Positions 29,513 to 37,133 of a stretch of 37,133 bases of DNA are shown here, one piece after another (the first letter of the stretch is position 1; each line of letters starts with the position of its first letter). The translations under genes were made by a program, and so were the position numbers. The stretch comes from a virus, in IMG/VR virus record IMGVR_UViG_3300010375_000036, positions 1 to 37,133 of that record; one strand, written 5' to 3'. Below the pieces are notes generated by a model. The model was given only the letters and a program-made list of their open reading frames with translations. It had not been told where the DNA came from and ran no database searches.

Positions 29513-31677
29513 AGATCATCAAGGTCGCCGCGATCGTCGTGGCGGCGGTCACCCTCGCGGTCGTGACGGCCGGCGTCGCGTCCGGCTTCTCGGCCGCGAT
29601 GACATTCTCGTATCTTGCCGCCGGCACGATCGGCACGCTGGGCATCTCGGCGACGGCGGCAACCGCGATCCTCGGCGGCATCGTCGCTCTGGGCGCAGTC
29701 AGCGCGCTGGCGGCCATCGCGCCGCAGCCGTCGGGCGGCGGGTCGCAGACGAAGTGGAAAGCCGATCCCTATGCGGGCGTGCCCTATGTGATGGGCCGCA
29801 CCGGCACGTCGGGCAACATCATCGGTAAGCGCGGCTCGGGCGGCAAGAACACCTACGAGCATTTCGTGACGGTCCTTTCCGTCTGCACGATCAACGCCCT
29901 TGAGGCGAGCTTCGCGAACAAGACGACGCTGGCGTTTCCGGGCGGCAACGGCACCCCGCCGAGCGGGTTTTACAGCACGCGCATCTACCAGCGCTGGCAG
30001 AAAGGGCTTTGTCCCGAACCCGTGGCGCTGCAGCCGATTGTCGGCGTCTTTCCGGACTGGAACAACGCCACGGCCAAGCTCTCCGGGCTGGCGGCAGTGC
30101 TCAACACGATGGAGTATGACGGCAAGGGCAAGAACACGCTCACGACCGAGCCGCAGATGTTCTGGATCCTGCAGGGCGTCTTCGTCTACGATCCTCGCCT
30201 CGACAGCACCTATCCGGGCGGCTCGGGCGCGTGCCGGGCCTTCGACGAATCCACCTACGTCTACAGCGAGAACCCGCACCTCCATGGCCTCACCTGGGCG
30301 ATGGGTCGCTACCAGAACGGCAAGCGCGTCTGCGGCATCGGCGCCAAGATCGAGGAGATCGACGTCGCCAGCTTCGTGGAGGGCGCGAACCTCGACGACG
30401 CCCGGAACTGGAAGATCGGCGGCCAGGTGGTCACGCGGCCGGACGCGCCGTGGTCCAGCCTCAAGGCGATCCTGCAGGCGGGCGGCGCCCAGCCCGCGCT
30501 GGTCGGCGGGATCATCGTCTGCCTCAACCGCTACCCCCGTGTCAGCCTCGCCACGATCACGGGCGCGGACATCGTCGGGGACTGCACCTTCGCCGGCACC
30601 CAGCCGCGCCGGTCGCGCATCAACGGCATTATCCCGATGTACCGTTCGGAGGCGCACGATTGGGAAACCGTCACCGCTGCCGGCATCATCGTCGCCGACT
30701 ATGTCGCGATCGACGGGGATGAGCGCACCAAGGAGGTGCAATATTCGCTCGTCCAGGACGTCGACCAGGCGACGCAGCTTGCCGCCTACGACGTCTGCGA
30801 CGCGCGCGAGGCCGGCCCCGGCACCGTCCCGCTCGGCCCCTGGTGGCTGAACTATCGCATCGGCGACTGCGTCACCTTCAACCCCGAAGACGGGTTCCTG
30901 ATCAAAGCGCTGATCACCGGCCGGGATCTCGATGCCCAGACCGGCACCGTGACCTATACCCTCGTGTCCGAGACGGACGGGAAGCACGCCTTCGCGCTCG
31001 GCCAGACGGGTGTCGCTCCGCCGACCGCGACGATCATCTACGACACCTACGTCTATGCGCCGCTCGCGACCGCGTGGTCGGCTAACGGCACCACCCTGTC
31101 ATCAAGCGGCGGCTCTGTCCCGGCGATCGAGGTCGATGGCGCTGTCGACGTGACCGCGGTTTCGGATGTCGTGTTCGATCTTCGTCTGCACGTCGCAGGT
31201 CAGGCCGATGACGCGGGATGGGAAACCGTGTCGACTGACCCTGCCGACATCACCCGCAAGCTGATCGGCACGGTGTCGCCGGGCACCGTCTATGATGTGG
31301 GCATCCGCTACATCATCCGAGGGGTGACAGGGGACCGCCTCATCCTCGGCCCGGTGACCGCTGGCGTGCTCTCCATTTCCCAGCCTTCGAAACCGGCCGC
31401 TCCATCCGTGTCGGCCCAGGACGGTGTCGGGTCGAACGCGGTGACGGTGCGCGCACCGCAGTCGACGCCGTTCGATCATATCGACCTGCTCGGCGGGGCG
31501 ACGAACAATCCCACGGCCATGACGGTAATTGAGGCCGGGATCGTCATCGGTCTCGGCGCCACCTTCTCGGGCACCTATTCGGCCTCGCCCGGCACGCGCT
31601 ATTATTCGGCTATCGCCTACGCTGCCGACGGGACGCCCAGCGATCCGGCCATGCCGGCCAGCGCGGTGATCAGCTGA
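29509..31677 (+). CDS. Tail tip / host-specificity J-like protein
   Basis: A 722-residue protein. Two hydrophobic Ala/Val-rich segments occupy about residues 4-25 and 32-66. The central region is the baseplate hub-like part of J/gp15 type proteins. The last 100 residues include a fibronectin III-like domain beginning with PSKPAAPSVSAQDG (from about residue 627) and ending at the stop. It sits at the tail tip and contacts the cell surface. The preceding NlpC-like gene and the following fibre gene overlap it. Confidence 0.8.
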   Translation: MKIIKVAAIVVAAVTLAVVTAGVASGFSAAMTFSYLAAGTIGTLGISATAATAILGGIVALGAVSALAAIAPQPSGGGSQTKWKADPYAGVPYVMGRTGTSGNIIGKRGSGGKNTYEHFVTVLSVCTINALEASFANKTTLAFPGGNGTPPSGFYSTRIYQRWQKGLCPEPVALQPIVGVFPDWNNATAKLSGLAAVLNTMEYDGKGKNTLTTEPQMFWILQGVFVYDPRLDSTYPGGSGACRAFDESTYVYSENPHLHGLTWAMGRYQNGKRVCGIGAKIEEIDVASFVEGANLDDARNWKIGGQVVTRPDAPWSSLKAILQAGGAQPALVGGIIVCLNRYPRVSLATITGADIVGDCTFAGTQPRRSRINGIIPMYRSEAHDWETVTAAGIIVADYVAIDGDERTKEVQYSLVQDVDQATQLAAYDVCDAREAGPGTVPLGPWWLNYRIGDCVTFNPEDGFLIKALITGRDLDAQTGTVTYTLVSETDGKHAFALGQTGVAPPTATIIYDTYVYAPLATAWSANGTTLSSSGGSVPAIEVDGAVDVTAVSDVVFDLRLHVAGQADDAGWETVSTDPADITRKLIGTVSPGTVYDVGIRYIIRGVTGDRLILGPVTAGVLSISQPSKPAAPSVSAQDGVGSNAVTVRAPQSTPFDHIDLLGGATNNPTAMTVIEAGIVIGLGATFSGTYSASPGTRYYSAIAYAADGTPSDPAMPASAVIS

Positions 31678-32342
31678 TGCCCGGCCAACTCGCGATCATG
31701 GTCCGGCGCGTCGCCGGGAAGATGGTTCCTGTGTTCGCGCCGGCGGATGTCACGGCCCAGGTGACCGCGCTGCAGCAGGCGGTATCCGGCAAGGCGGATG
31801 CGGCGACAGTCAGCACGGCGCTGGCGAAGAAGGCGGACGCCTCTTCGATCCCGGCGCCGTCCACGTCCGTACCTCCTCCCGAGGGCACGGCAGGCGCAGC
31901 TGGAGCGATGTCGCCCTATGCGCGCGGCGATCACGTCCATCCTCGCCTGACGAGCAGCACGGGCAACACCGGCGCCGCGCCGACCTCGCATGTGATCGGA
32001 TCGAACGGAACGGCGAGGATCACGTTCACCCGCACCTTCCCGACCTTCCCGGCGGCGATCTTCACCGAAGTCCCACCTCAGACAGGTGTGATGTCGGCGC
32101 AGCCTGCCATTTTCCGGGTGGATAGCTGGATCACCGACGGGACCGGAGCTTACTCGGGATGCGTGGTCCGCGCCTGGCGCACGCAGACATTGCCGACCCT
32201 TCTGACCGTCACCGGCATCCTCACGGCCGTGATCACGGGCGTCAACGCGATCGTCTCCGCCCTCACCGGCTTCAATCCCTTCGGTGCGCCAACCACCGGG
32301 ACCGCTTTCACCTGCCTTGCCGTCCAGCGGAGCGACGGCTGA
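31677..32342 (+). CDS. Tail fibre protein
   Basis: A 221-residue fibre. An N-terminal Ala/Ser/Lys-rich helical repeat (SGKADAATVSTALAKKAD, about 37-54) is followed by a Pro-rich joint and an A-R-G-D-H-V-H-P motif, characteristic of metal-coordinating collars in phage fibres. The C-terminal region is beta-rich with a hydrophobic end (LLTVTGILTAVITGV). The start overlaps the previous stop by one base. Confidence 0.75.
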   Translation: MPGQLAIMVRRVAGKMVPVFAPADVTAQVTALQQAVSGKADAATVSTALAKKADASSIPAPSTSVPPPEGTAGAAGAMSPYARGDHVHPRLTSSTGNTGAAPTSHVIGSNGTARITFTRTFPTFPAAIFTEVPPQTGVMSAQPAIFRVDSWITDGTGAYSGCVVRAWRTQTLPTLLTVTGILTAVITGVNAIVSALTGFNPFGAPTTGTAFTCLAVQRSDG

Positions 32343-32355
32343 TTTAGGGGCCTCC

Positions 32356-32763
32356 ATGCCAGTCACACAGACGTTCACCGCGTCGCGCAATGCGACGTGG
32401 GCGCCGATACTCGTCTATCCCTATCCGGGGGCGGCGTTGCCGCTGACGGACGCGACGATCGCCATGCAGCTGCGCCTCTATGCCGGCGCTGACGGCGCGG
32501 CACTCCTCGCGCTCGCGAACATCAGTTTCAGCGACGCGCTTCAGAGTGGCACAGAGGGCGGTGACGACGAAGTCCGCATCCTCACGCTCGACCTCGGAGA
32601 GGGCTTCACACCCACGCAACTTGCCGCGCTGCCGGGTCTCAACACGCCGGAGGCTGGCGACGATCAGTCCTTCGCCTTCGACATCCGCATCACCTATGCC
32701 GATGGGATCTCCGAGATCCTGTCGAGCGGCACCTTCACTGTTTCGCCAGGAGTGACGAAATGA
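32356..32763 (+). CDS. Hypothetical structural protein between fibre genes
   Basis: A 135-residue, beta-rich acidic protein starting with MPVTQTFTASRNATW and ending in a strand-like S-G-T-F-T-V-S-P-G. It may be a baseplate or fibre-attachment protein by position. It overlaps the next gene by 4 bp. The family is not recognised. Confidence 0.65.
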   Translation: MPVTQTFTASRNATWAPILVYPYPGAALPLTDATIAMQLRLYAGADGAALLALANISFSDALQSGTEGGDDEVRILTLDLGEGFTPTQLAALPGLNTPEAGDDQSFAFDIRITYADGISEILSSGTFTVSPGVTK

Positions 32764-35081
32764 GCGAGACGATTACCGCCCCGATGGTGCTTGGCCTGCG
32801 CGGCCCCGGGCTCACCGGTGCCGATGCCGCGGCACTCGATGGCAAGGTCACGGCCGCGCAAACGGCTAAGACCGGCGCGGAGACGGCCGAGGCCCTATCG
32901 AAGGCGTGGGCTCAGTCCACTGGCAACCCTGACCCCAGCGATCCGACCAGCAAGTCGGCTATGGCCTGGGCGTCCGCGCTTGCCTATCTTGCCTCGCCGA
33001 TCAGGAAGTTCACGACCGAGGCGGGCGGTCAGGCCAGTTGGAGGTTTCGGGTCGGCAACCGCCTATACGGCACCTTCGATGCGACGCTCGGCTTTTACTT
33101 TCGCAAGCTCCGCATCGCGGCCAACGCCACTATCGACGACAACACGTCGATCTCCCTCGGCCAACGGCTGTTGGCCGGCGCCATCGGCTCGAATTTCAAA
33201 CGATTGCCGGCCGAGCTGACGGCCAGCAAAGGTGCGATGCGCTGGCGGGTCGGTAATCGATTGCTGGCGACCCTCGACGTCATCAATGGCCTTTATCCGC
33301 GCCGCATGACCTTGCCGGCTAGCGCCAAGGTCGACGACGATCTCAGCGCGAACATCGTGACCCGGCTGGTGCCTCCCGGCCTGGGAAGCTACCTCGCACG
33401 CCTCCCGCTTGAGGCGGGTGGAGTGCTCCGCTTCCGCCTTGGACATCGCCTGCTTGGTCAGTGGAGCAATGCCTCGGGCATGTTCTTCACTCGCATGACC
33501 TTGCCGGCCGACGTCAAGCTGAACGATCAGCCGACGGTCAACCTGACCGATCGCCTGGGCGGTGGCCTGCTCACACTGGTCGATACGGCCAGCTATGTGG
33601 TGTCGACCTATGTCGACGCGGCGACATCAAAGAAGCGGGTGCGCAGCATCCGCAAGTCGGACATGCATCAATTCAACGGGCTGTCCGGCAGCACCTACAA
33701 CGCTACCGTGCAAGCGGTGACGGCGGATGGTCACGTCATCTACTATGTCGACGCGCTGAACTATCATCTCCATGTCCCGGTCGAGGGCGGTGCCGCCTGG
33801 CGCGCATTCAGTGATCTCGCGGTCATAGATTGCTGGGGCGACAGCCTCACTGCGGGAGCGGGGTCTACTGGCAGCGGGCCTGGACAGGGATCATACCCCA
33901 AGCAGCTGTCGGATCGGATGAACGCCAACGGCGTAACCGTGACGATCAACAATCGCGGCGTTGGTGGCCAGACATCGACGCATATCGCCGCCCGACAAAA
34001 TGGCATTCCCGCGCTGATCAGCGTCACCGGCAACCAAATACCGGCAAGTGGGGCGGTGGCCGTCTCAGCATATTCCACTGATCTGCTCTATAACAGCGGG
34101 ACCAGCGGAAGTTTGGCGCTGACCGGCACGTTGGCCGGTGTTCCCGGAGTTTTGAGCGGGACGCCGACTTCGGGCATCGGCACGGCTCCCTATACGTTCA
34201 CGCGGACGACGGCAGGATCTGCAGTCAACTGCCCGGCCAACACGCCGTTCATCACCGACTTGGGTGCGCAGACCCAAGAACGAACCGGCATCTACAAGGC
34301 CGGGCGCAACGGCGGAAGTTTCCCCACCGATCTCGCGGCGATGATCGCCTACCTCAAGACGTATTATAAGCGTCTCTTGGTGCTCTCGATCCAGAATGGT
34401 CCGACCGAAGCCGGCACCTCAACCCAGACGACCTTCATGGCATACAACGCCACTCTCGCGAGCACTTACGGCGATAGTTATGTCGAGACCAATCTTGCCC
34501 CGACAACGGAGGAAATGGCCGCTATTGGCTTCGTGCCGGATAGCTACGGCGTTTATTCCAACTTCCATACCGACGCTGCCGATCTCGCGGGCAAAGCCAG
34601 CGGCGGGTGGACCTTCACCGCCAACCCGACGGCCAATGACACGGTCTCGCTCGGCGGGTCGACGATCACGTTCGTTGCGAGCGGCGCCGTCGGGGCGCAG
34701 GTCACCATCGGCGCGGATGCCGTAGCCACTGCGGCGAGCCTGGCGAGCTACATCAACGCGAACTCCACATCGCTTGGTGTGACGGCGGTTAGCGGGACCG
34801 ATATTCTCGGCACGACCCGCTGCAACATCGCATCGACCGCCGCAGGTACCGCGAGCAACAGCGTGACGATCGCGAAGTCGAGCACGGCGTTGACGGTCTC
34901 GGGGGCTACGCTTTCCAACGGCACGGCTAATCCGTTGATGCCCTCCGGCATGCTCAGCGCCGCTTCGGCGACCACCGGCGATTGGCTCCATCGAAACAAC
35001 CTTGGCTACGCGCTGGAGGCGCTGCGCGTCTACCGCAAGATGTACGCCAAAGGCTGGTTCCCCACCCTCATTGCAGCTTGA
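32760..35081 (+). CDS. Tail fibre/spike with triple repeat and interrupted SGNH esterase
   Basis: A 773-residue protein. Residues 5-85 are an N-terminal attachment domain. Three tandem repeats of about 50-70 residues follow (about 92-157, 159-220, 222-269), each containing an R-F/W-R-V/L-G-x-R-L core and an M/L-R/T-L-P-A element. An SGNH hydrolase follows with Ser362 (CWGDSLTAG), the R-G-V-G-G-Q-T block (399-405) and Asp741/His744 (GDWLHRNN). Between these blocks lie two inserts, about 414-512 and 615-735. The enzyme probably deacylates surface polysaccharide. Confidence 0.8.
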   Translation: MSETITAPMVLGLRGPGLTGADAAALDGKVTAAQTAKTGAETAEALSKAWAQSTGNPDPSDPTSKSAMAWASALAYLASPIRKFTTEAGGQASWRFRVGNRLYGTFDATLGFYFRKLRIAANATIDDNTSISLGQRLLAGAIGSNFKRLPAELTASKGAMRWRVGNRLLATLDVINGLYPRRMTLPASAKVDDDLSANIVTRLVPPGLGSYLARLPLEAGGVLRFRLGHRLLGQWSNASGMFFTRMTLPADVKLNDQPTVNLTDRLGGGLLTLVDTASYVVSTYVDAATSKKRVRSIRKSDMHQFNGLSGSTYNATVQAVTADGHVIYYVDALNYHLHVPVEGGAAWRAFSDLAVIDCWGDSLTAGAGSTGSGPGQGSYPKQLSDRMNANGVTVTINNRGVGGQTSTHIAARQNGIPALISVTGNQIPASGAVAVSAYSTDLLYNSGTSGSLALTGTLAGVPGVLSGTPTSGIGTAPYTFTRTTAGSAVNCPANTPFITDLGAQTQERTGIYKAGRNGGSFPTDLAAMIAYLKTYYKRLLVLSIQNGPTEAGTSTQTTFMAYNATLASTYGDSYVETNLAPTTEEMAAIGFVPDSYGVYSNFHTDAADLAGKASGGWTFTANPTANDTVSLGGSTITFVASGAVGAQVTIGADAVATAASLASYINANSTSLGVTAVSGTDILGTTRCNIASTAAGTASNSVTIAKSSTALTVSGATLSNGTANPLMPSGMLSAASATTGDWLHRNNLGYALEALRVYRKMYAKGWFPTLIAA

Positions 35082-35095
35082 AGGAGAAGACTACC

Positions 35096-36010
35096 ATGGC
35101 AACGTATGGCCTTGATTTTGCGCTGCCCTATGCCGGCGATCCCGATCCGACCTTGCCGTGGGCTGACGACGATGATTCTCTGCTCGTGCCGGGTTCGCTC
35201 GTCCTTTATGAGCCGGCGCATAGTGCAAATCCGGTGGTCGGCGTTCCAGCTTCCGGTGCATCGATCCCGAATATCGCATGGAAGCGCGCGGCGGCTCTTT
35301 TGGGTAGCGGAGATGTAAATTCGCTCGCCTTATCGCGTTCAAACCCGTTCGCGGTGGCCAGCGGCGCTGACGTGGCAAATCAGATGCTTACCGAGCGCAC
35401 GACGCTCGGTGGCATTCATGTCATAGTTTCCCAGACGAATGCGCAGGTCCAGCAGGGATGGGCAGCGCGTGGCCCGGCGGCAATTGAAGCGTATCTCCAA
35501 GCTAATTTGGACCACAGTTATTATATTAGCCGATGGGACAGGCTGACACGCGCGGCAACAGCCGACGTCGATCCTGGCGAGATGATTATTGGGCAAAACA
35601 CGACGGCTCTCATTGCTCTCAGTCAACCGGAAGCGGTCAGCAGCGGAGGTACACTACCGCTTACCAGCAGCGGGAAAAGACTGGGGCTTGACTCTTCGCC
35701 AGCATCGAATTTCAGGACTACTCTCGGGAATCGCTTTCTCTCAGTTGGCGTTTCCGCGCATTCCGGAAGCCCCACCTTCTTGTATTGCAACCTCTCAATC
35801 CATGGTGTCGTCTCCCCTTGGGGAGCGACCTATCAGAACAAGGCGGGTAGTCGGGTCGATTACCGCGCTTATCTGGAAGACCTGACGGTGTCCGGGCGAA
35901 CCTATGCGCAGGTCGAGGCTCTTGATTTTGCCCTGTGGCAGGCCGCATTCGGGACTGGCGGCCGCTACAACGGCGACACAATTCCGACGAACCCGAGCAC
36001 TATTCCGTGA
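35096..36010 (+). CDS. Fibre-region protein, putative receptor-binding
   Basis: A 304-residue protein with AAGGAG upstream. Composition is less GC-rich than neighbouring genes and has long Ser/Thr/Gly stretches. It opens with a hydrophobic-acidic YGLDFALPYAG motif and ends with a serine/threonine-rich part. Function is not recognisable; position and divergent composition point to a recently exchanged host-recognition gene. Its stop overlaps the following GTG. Confidence 0.55.
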   Translation: MATYGLDFALPYAGDPDPTLPWADDDDSLLVPGSLVLYEPAHSANPVVGVPASGASIPNIAWKRAAALLGSGDVNSLALSRSNPFAVASGADVANQMLTERTTLGGIHVIVSQTNAQVQQGWAARGPAAIEAYLQANLDHSYYISRWDRLTRAATADVDPGEMIIGQNTTALIALSQPEAVSSGGTLPLTSSGKRLGLDSSPASNFRTTLGNRFLSVGVSAHSGSPTFLYCNLSIHGVVSPWGATYQNKAGSRVDYRAYLEDLTVSGRTYAQVEALDFALWQAAFGTGGRYNGDTIPTNPSTIP

Positions 36011-36573
36011 CGGCCGCCTCGGGCATCGCGGCCAAGGTCGCCGCGCTCAGTACGACCATCTCGCCGTACCCGCCGAGCTTCGACGGGAACCCATGGCTCT
36101 ACGGATCGGCGCTCGCCAGCCTCATCACGATCGGCATCATCAACGCCATCAACCTGCGCTGGATGGTGGTCGATCTCTATGCGGATCGGTATCGGTCGCA
36201 CCCGCTATCGGTGCTGTTCCTGTTCCGCACGATGATCGGCCTCCTGTCGTTGGTCGGCGTGGTCCGCTGCTTCCCCGAGGTGGTCTATCTGACTTGTTAC
36301 GGCGAGGTGACGGGCTATTGGATGGGGGTCATCCTCACCGTCAAGCGGGTGGCCGATACCATATCGCTGCCCGGCGTCATCCTGTGGACGGGCATTCTCA
36401 ACGTCACATACTCGCGGATGGTGCTGGCGCTGACGACGGTCGAGCAGCGCGCGGTACAAATCGATCCGTGGCAACAATGGCACCGCCTCGGCAAACCGCT
36501 CGCGATCCTGGGGATGATCCTCCTCTGCGCGTCGCTGATTGCCGTGGCGAAAGGGGCATGGGGGCATCATTGA
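36007..36573 (+). CDS. Four-helix membrane protein, possible holin-associated
   Basis: A 188-residue membrane protein with GTG start overlapping the upstream TGA. Hydrophobic helices lie near residues 32-54, 68-88, 96-116 and 167-183, with a Trp/Gln-containing loop (DPWQQWHRL) before the last. Neighbouring a second small membrane protein and the endolysin suggests a lysis or lysis-regulation role. It is larger than most holins, so it may instead be a superinfection or envelope protein. Confidence 0.6.
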   Translation: MTAASGIAAKVAALSTTISPYPPSFDGNPWLYGSALASLITIGIINAINLRWMVVDLYADRYRSHPLSVLFLFRTMIGLLSLVGVVRCFPEVVYLTCYGEVTGYWMGVILTVKRVADTISLPGVILWTGILNVTYSRMVLALTTVEQRAVQIDPWQQWHRLGKPLAILGMILLCASLIAVAKGAWGHH

Positions 36574-36932
36574 ACGACACCATCACGCGGTGCGCATCCG
36601 CCGTCGTGCCCGGCACCGTCTGCGTGATCGGGATGAGCGTCCCTCTAGCTTCAGCCGTGATCGGGACAGCCGCGTGCCTGATGGTGCGCTTCGCCATGTT
36701 CAAGCGGCGCGCCTTCATCAACTGGACCTGCTTCACCGGTCTCTCGGTCTTGGGCACTGTGGTGACGGTGAGCGACCATGACATCGGCCCCGGCCTCGCC
36801 TTCTGGATCGGCATCGGCTTCGCCGCAGTCGCGTCCAGCCTTCCGTCGATCGGCAAGGCGGTGATGGGCGACCTGCTCACCGAACGCCTTCAGGCGGCCG
36901 GCCGCGTGCTGTTCGGCATCAAAGGCCCTTGA
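36558..36932 (+). CDS. Putative holin
   Basis: A 124-residue protein with three predicted membrane helices (about 14-45, 57-70 and 77-95) and a basic C-terminus, the size and shape of a class I/III holin. ATG at 36558 has AAAGGGG upstream; it overlaps the previous gene by 16 bp. The endolysin gene follows after about 100 bp. Holin assignment rests on topology and position only. Confidence 0.6.
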   Translation: MGASLNDTITRCASAVVPGTVCVIGMSVPLASAVIGTAACLMVRFAMFKRRAFINWTCFTGLSVLGTVVTVSDHDIGPGLAFWIGIGFAAVASSLPSIGKAVMGDLLTERLQAAGRVLFGIKGP

Positions 36933-36938
36933 AAGAAA

Positions 36939-36965
36939 CCCCGCCGCTCAAGTGAGCGCACGGGG
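36939..36965 (+). other. Hairpin between holin and endolysin genes
   Basis: CCCCG (36939-36943) pairs with CGGGG (36961-36965) around an inner CGCT/AGCG stem. There is no T tract. It could modulate endolysin expression. Confidence 0.45.
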
Positions 36966-37038
36966 CCAAGGTTAATGGAGAAGCGAGGCGGGGGACCCAC
37001 CTCGGCCTCCTAATTGCCTGACATTGATGGAGGTTTCA

Positions 37039-37133
37039 ATGACCGACCCACTCGCCTGGGGGCGGCGCGTCTCGCCGGCCTTCCGTGACCGCGTGCGCGC
37101 GATCGCCGCCAACCTGCTTTGCGTCGCAAACCA
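37039..37133 (+). CDS. Endolysin N-terminus (partial, cut by window edge)
   Basis: Thirty-one full codons are visible. The start M-T-D-P-L-A-W-G-R-R-V-S-P-A-F-R followed by R-A-I-A-A-N-L resembles the beginning of phage muramidase/chitinase-type endolysins, where V-S-x-x-F-R-x-x-V-R-x-I-A-A-x-L precedes the catalytic core. GGAGG lies before the ATG. Catalytic residues are beyond the window, so the enzyme class is open. Confidence 0.65.
   Translation, partial: MTDPLAWGRRVSPAFRDRVRAIAANLLCVAN

Noticed and set aside
1-37133. CRISPR arrays, insertion sequences and rRNA genes
   Set aside because: No regularly spaced repeats, transposase motifs with inverted ends, or rRNA-like conserved sequence were seen.

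Overview
The window is most of a temperate siphovirus genome (prophage or free phage) from a GC-rich alphaproteobacterium. A Sphingomonas-type host is my best guess from the style of the proteins (GTA-like tail genes, AlpA regulator, DUF3987 replication protein, DUF2163/NlpC-like tail tip); no chromosomal marker is present to prove it. The virion genes are of HK97 type with a long-tail tape measure.

Layout. (1) 1-224: the last codons of a rightward gene, perhaps the integrase, then a short non-coding stretch with an att-like sequence and a tandem 11-bp repeat. (2) 225-8173, leftward: eighteen small to medium genes in which every gene overlaps the next, ending with an AlpA-type regulator/excisionase. 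It contains two ParB-like nuclease-fold proteins, several zinc-ribbon proteins, a sigma-70-like fragment and three proteins sharing a short motif. A promoter with an operator-like palindrome in its spacer (8305-8334) lies just upstream. (3) 8349-9329: the switch, an S24-type CI-like repressor (leftward) and a Cro/YdaS-like protein (rightward, possibly leaderless). (4) 9335-13737, rightward: DnaG-like primase (CHC2 plus Toprim), DUF3987 protein, small genes, a candidate replication origin with inverted triplets of 9-mers around an AT-rich core (12311-12482), and a helix-turn-helix protein. (5) 13738-13991: terminator, nested palindrome and a tRNA-Gly(UCC).

(6) 13992-24228: HNH endonuclease, terminase small and large subunits, portal, ClpP-type prohead protease, major capsid protein, head-tail connectors, tail terminator, tail tube, and GTA gp10-like tail chaperone with an apparent -1 frameshift extension. 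(7) 24284-24511: a small lipoprotein gene that looks like a moron. (8) 24596-36010: tape measure with an embedded M15-type peptidase, minor tail proteins, DUF2163 protein, NlpC/P60-like protein, tail-tip protein, and tail fibre proteins including one with a triple repeat and an SGNH esterase interrupted by two insertions. (9) 36007-37133: two small membrane proteins (holin candidates) and the first codons of a probable endolysin, cut by the window edge.

Functionally this is a standard temperate-phage plan: repressor and Cro choose between the leftward accessory/lysogeny operon and rightward replication, followed by packaging, head, tail and lysis genes. The least explained parts are the fully overlapping leftward operon, an 18-bp palindrome present in two exact copies (one inside a parB-like gene, one beside the candidate origin), the putative origin, and the interrupted esterase fibre.
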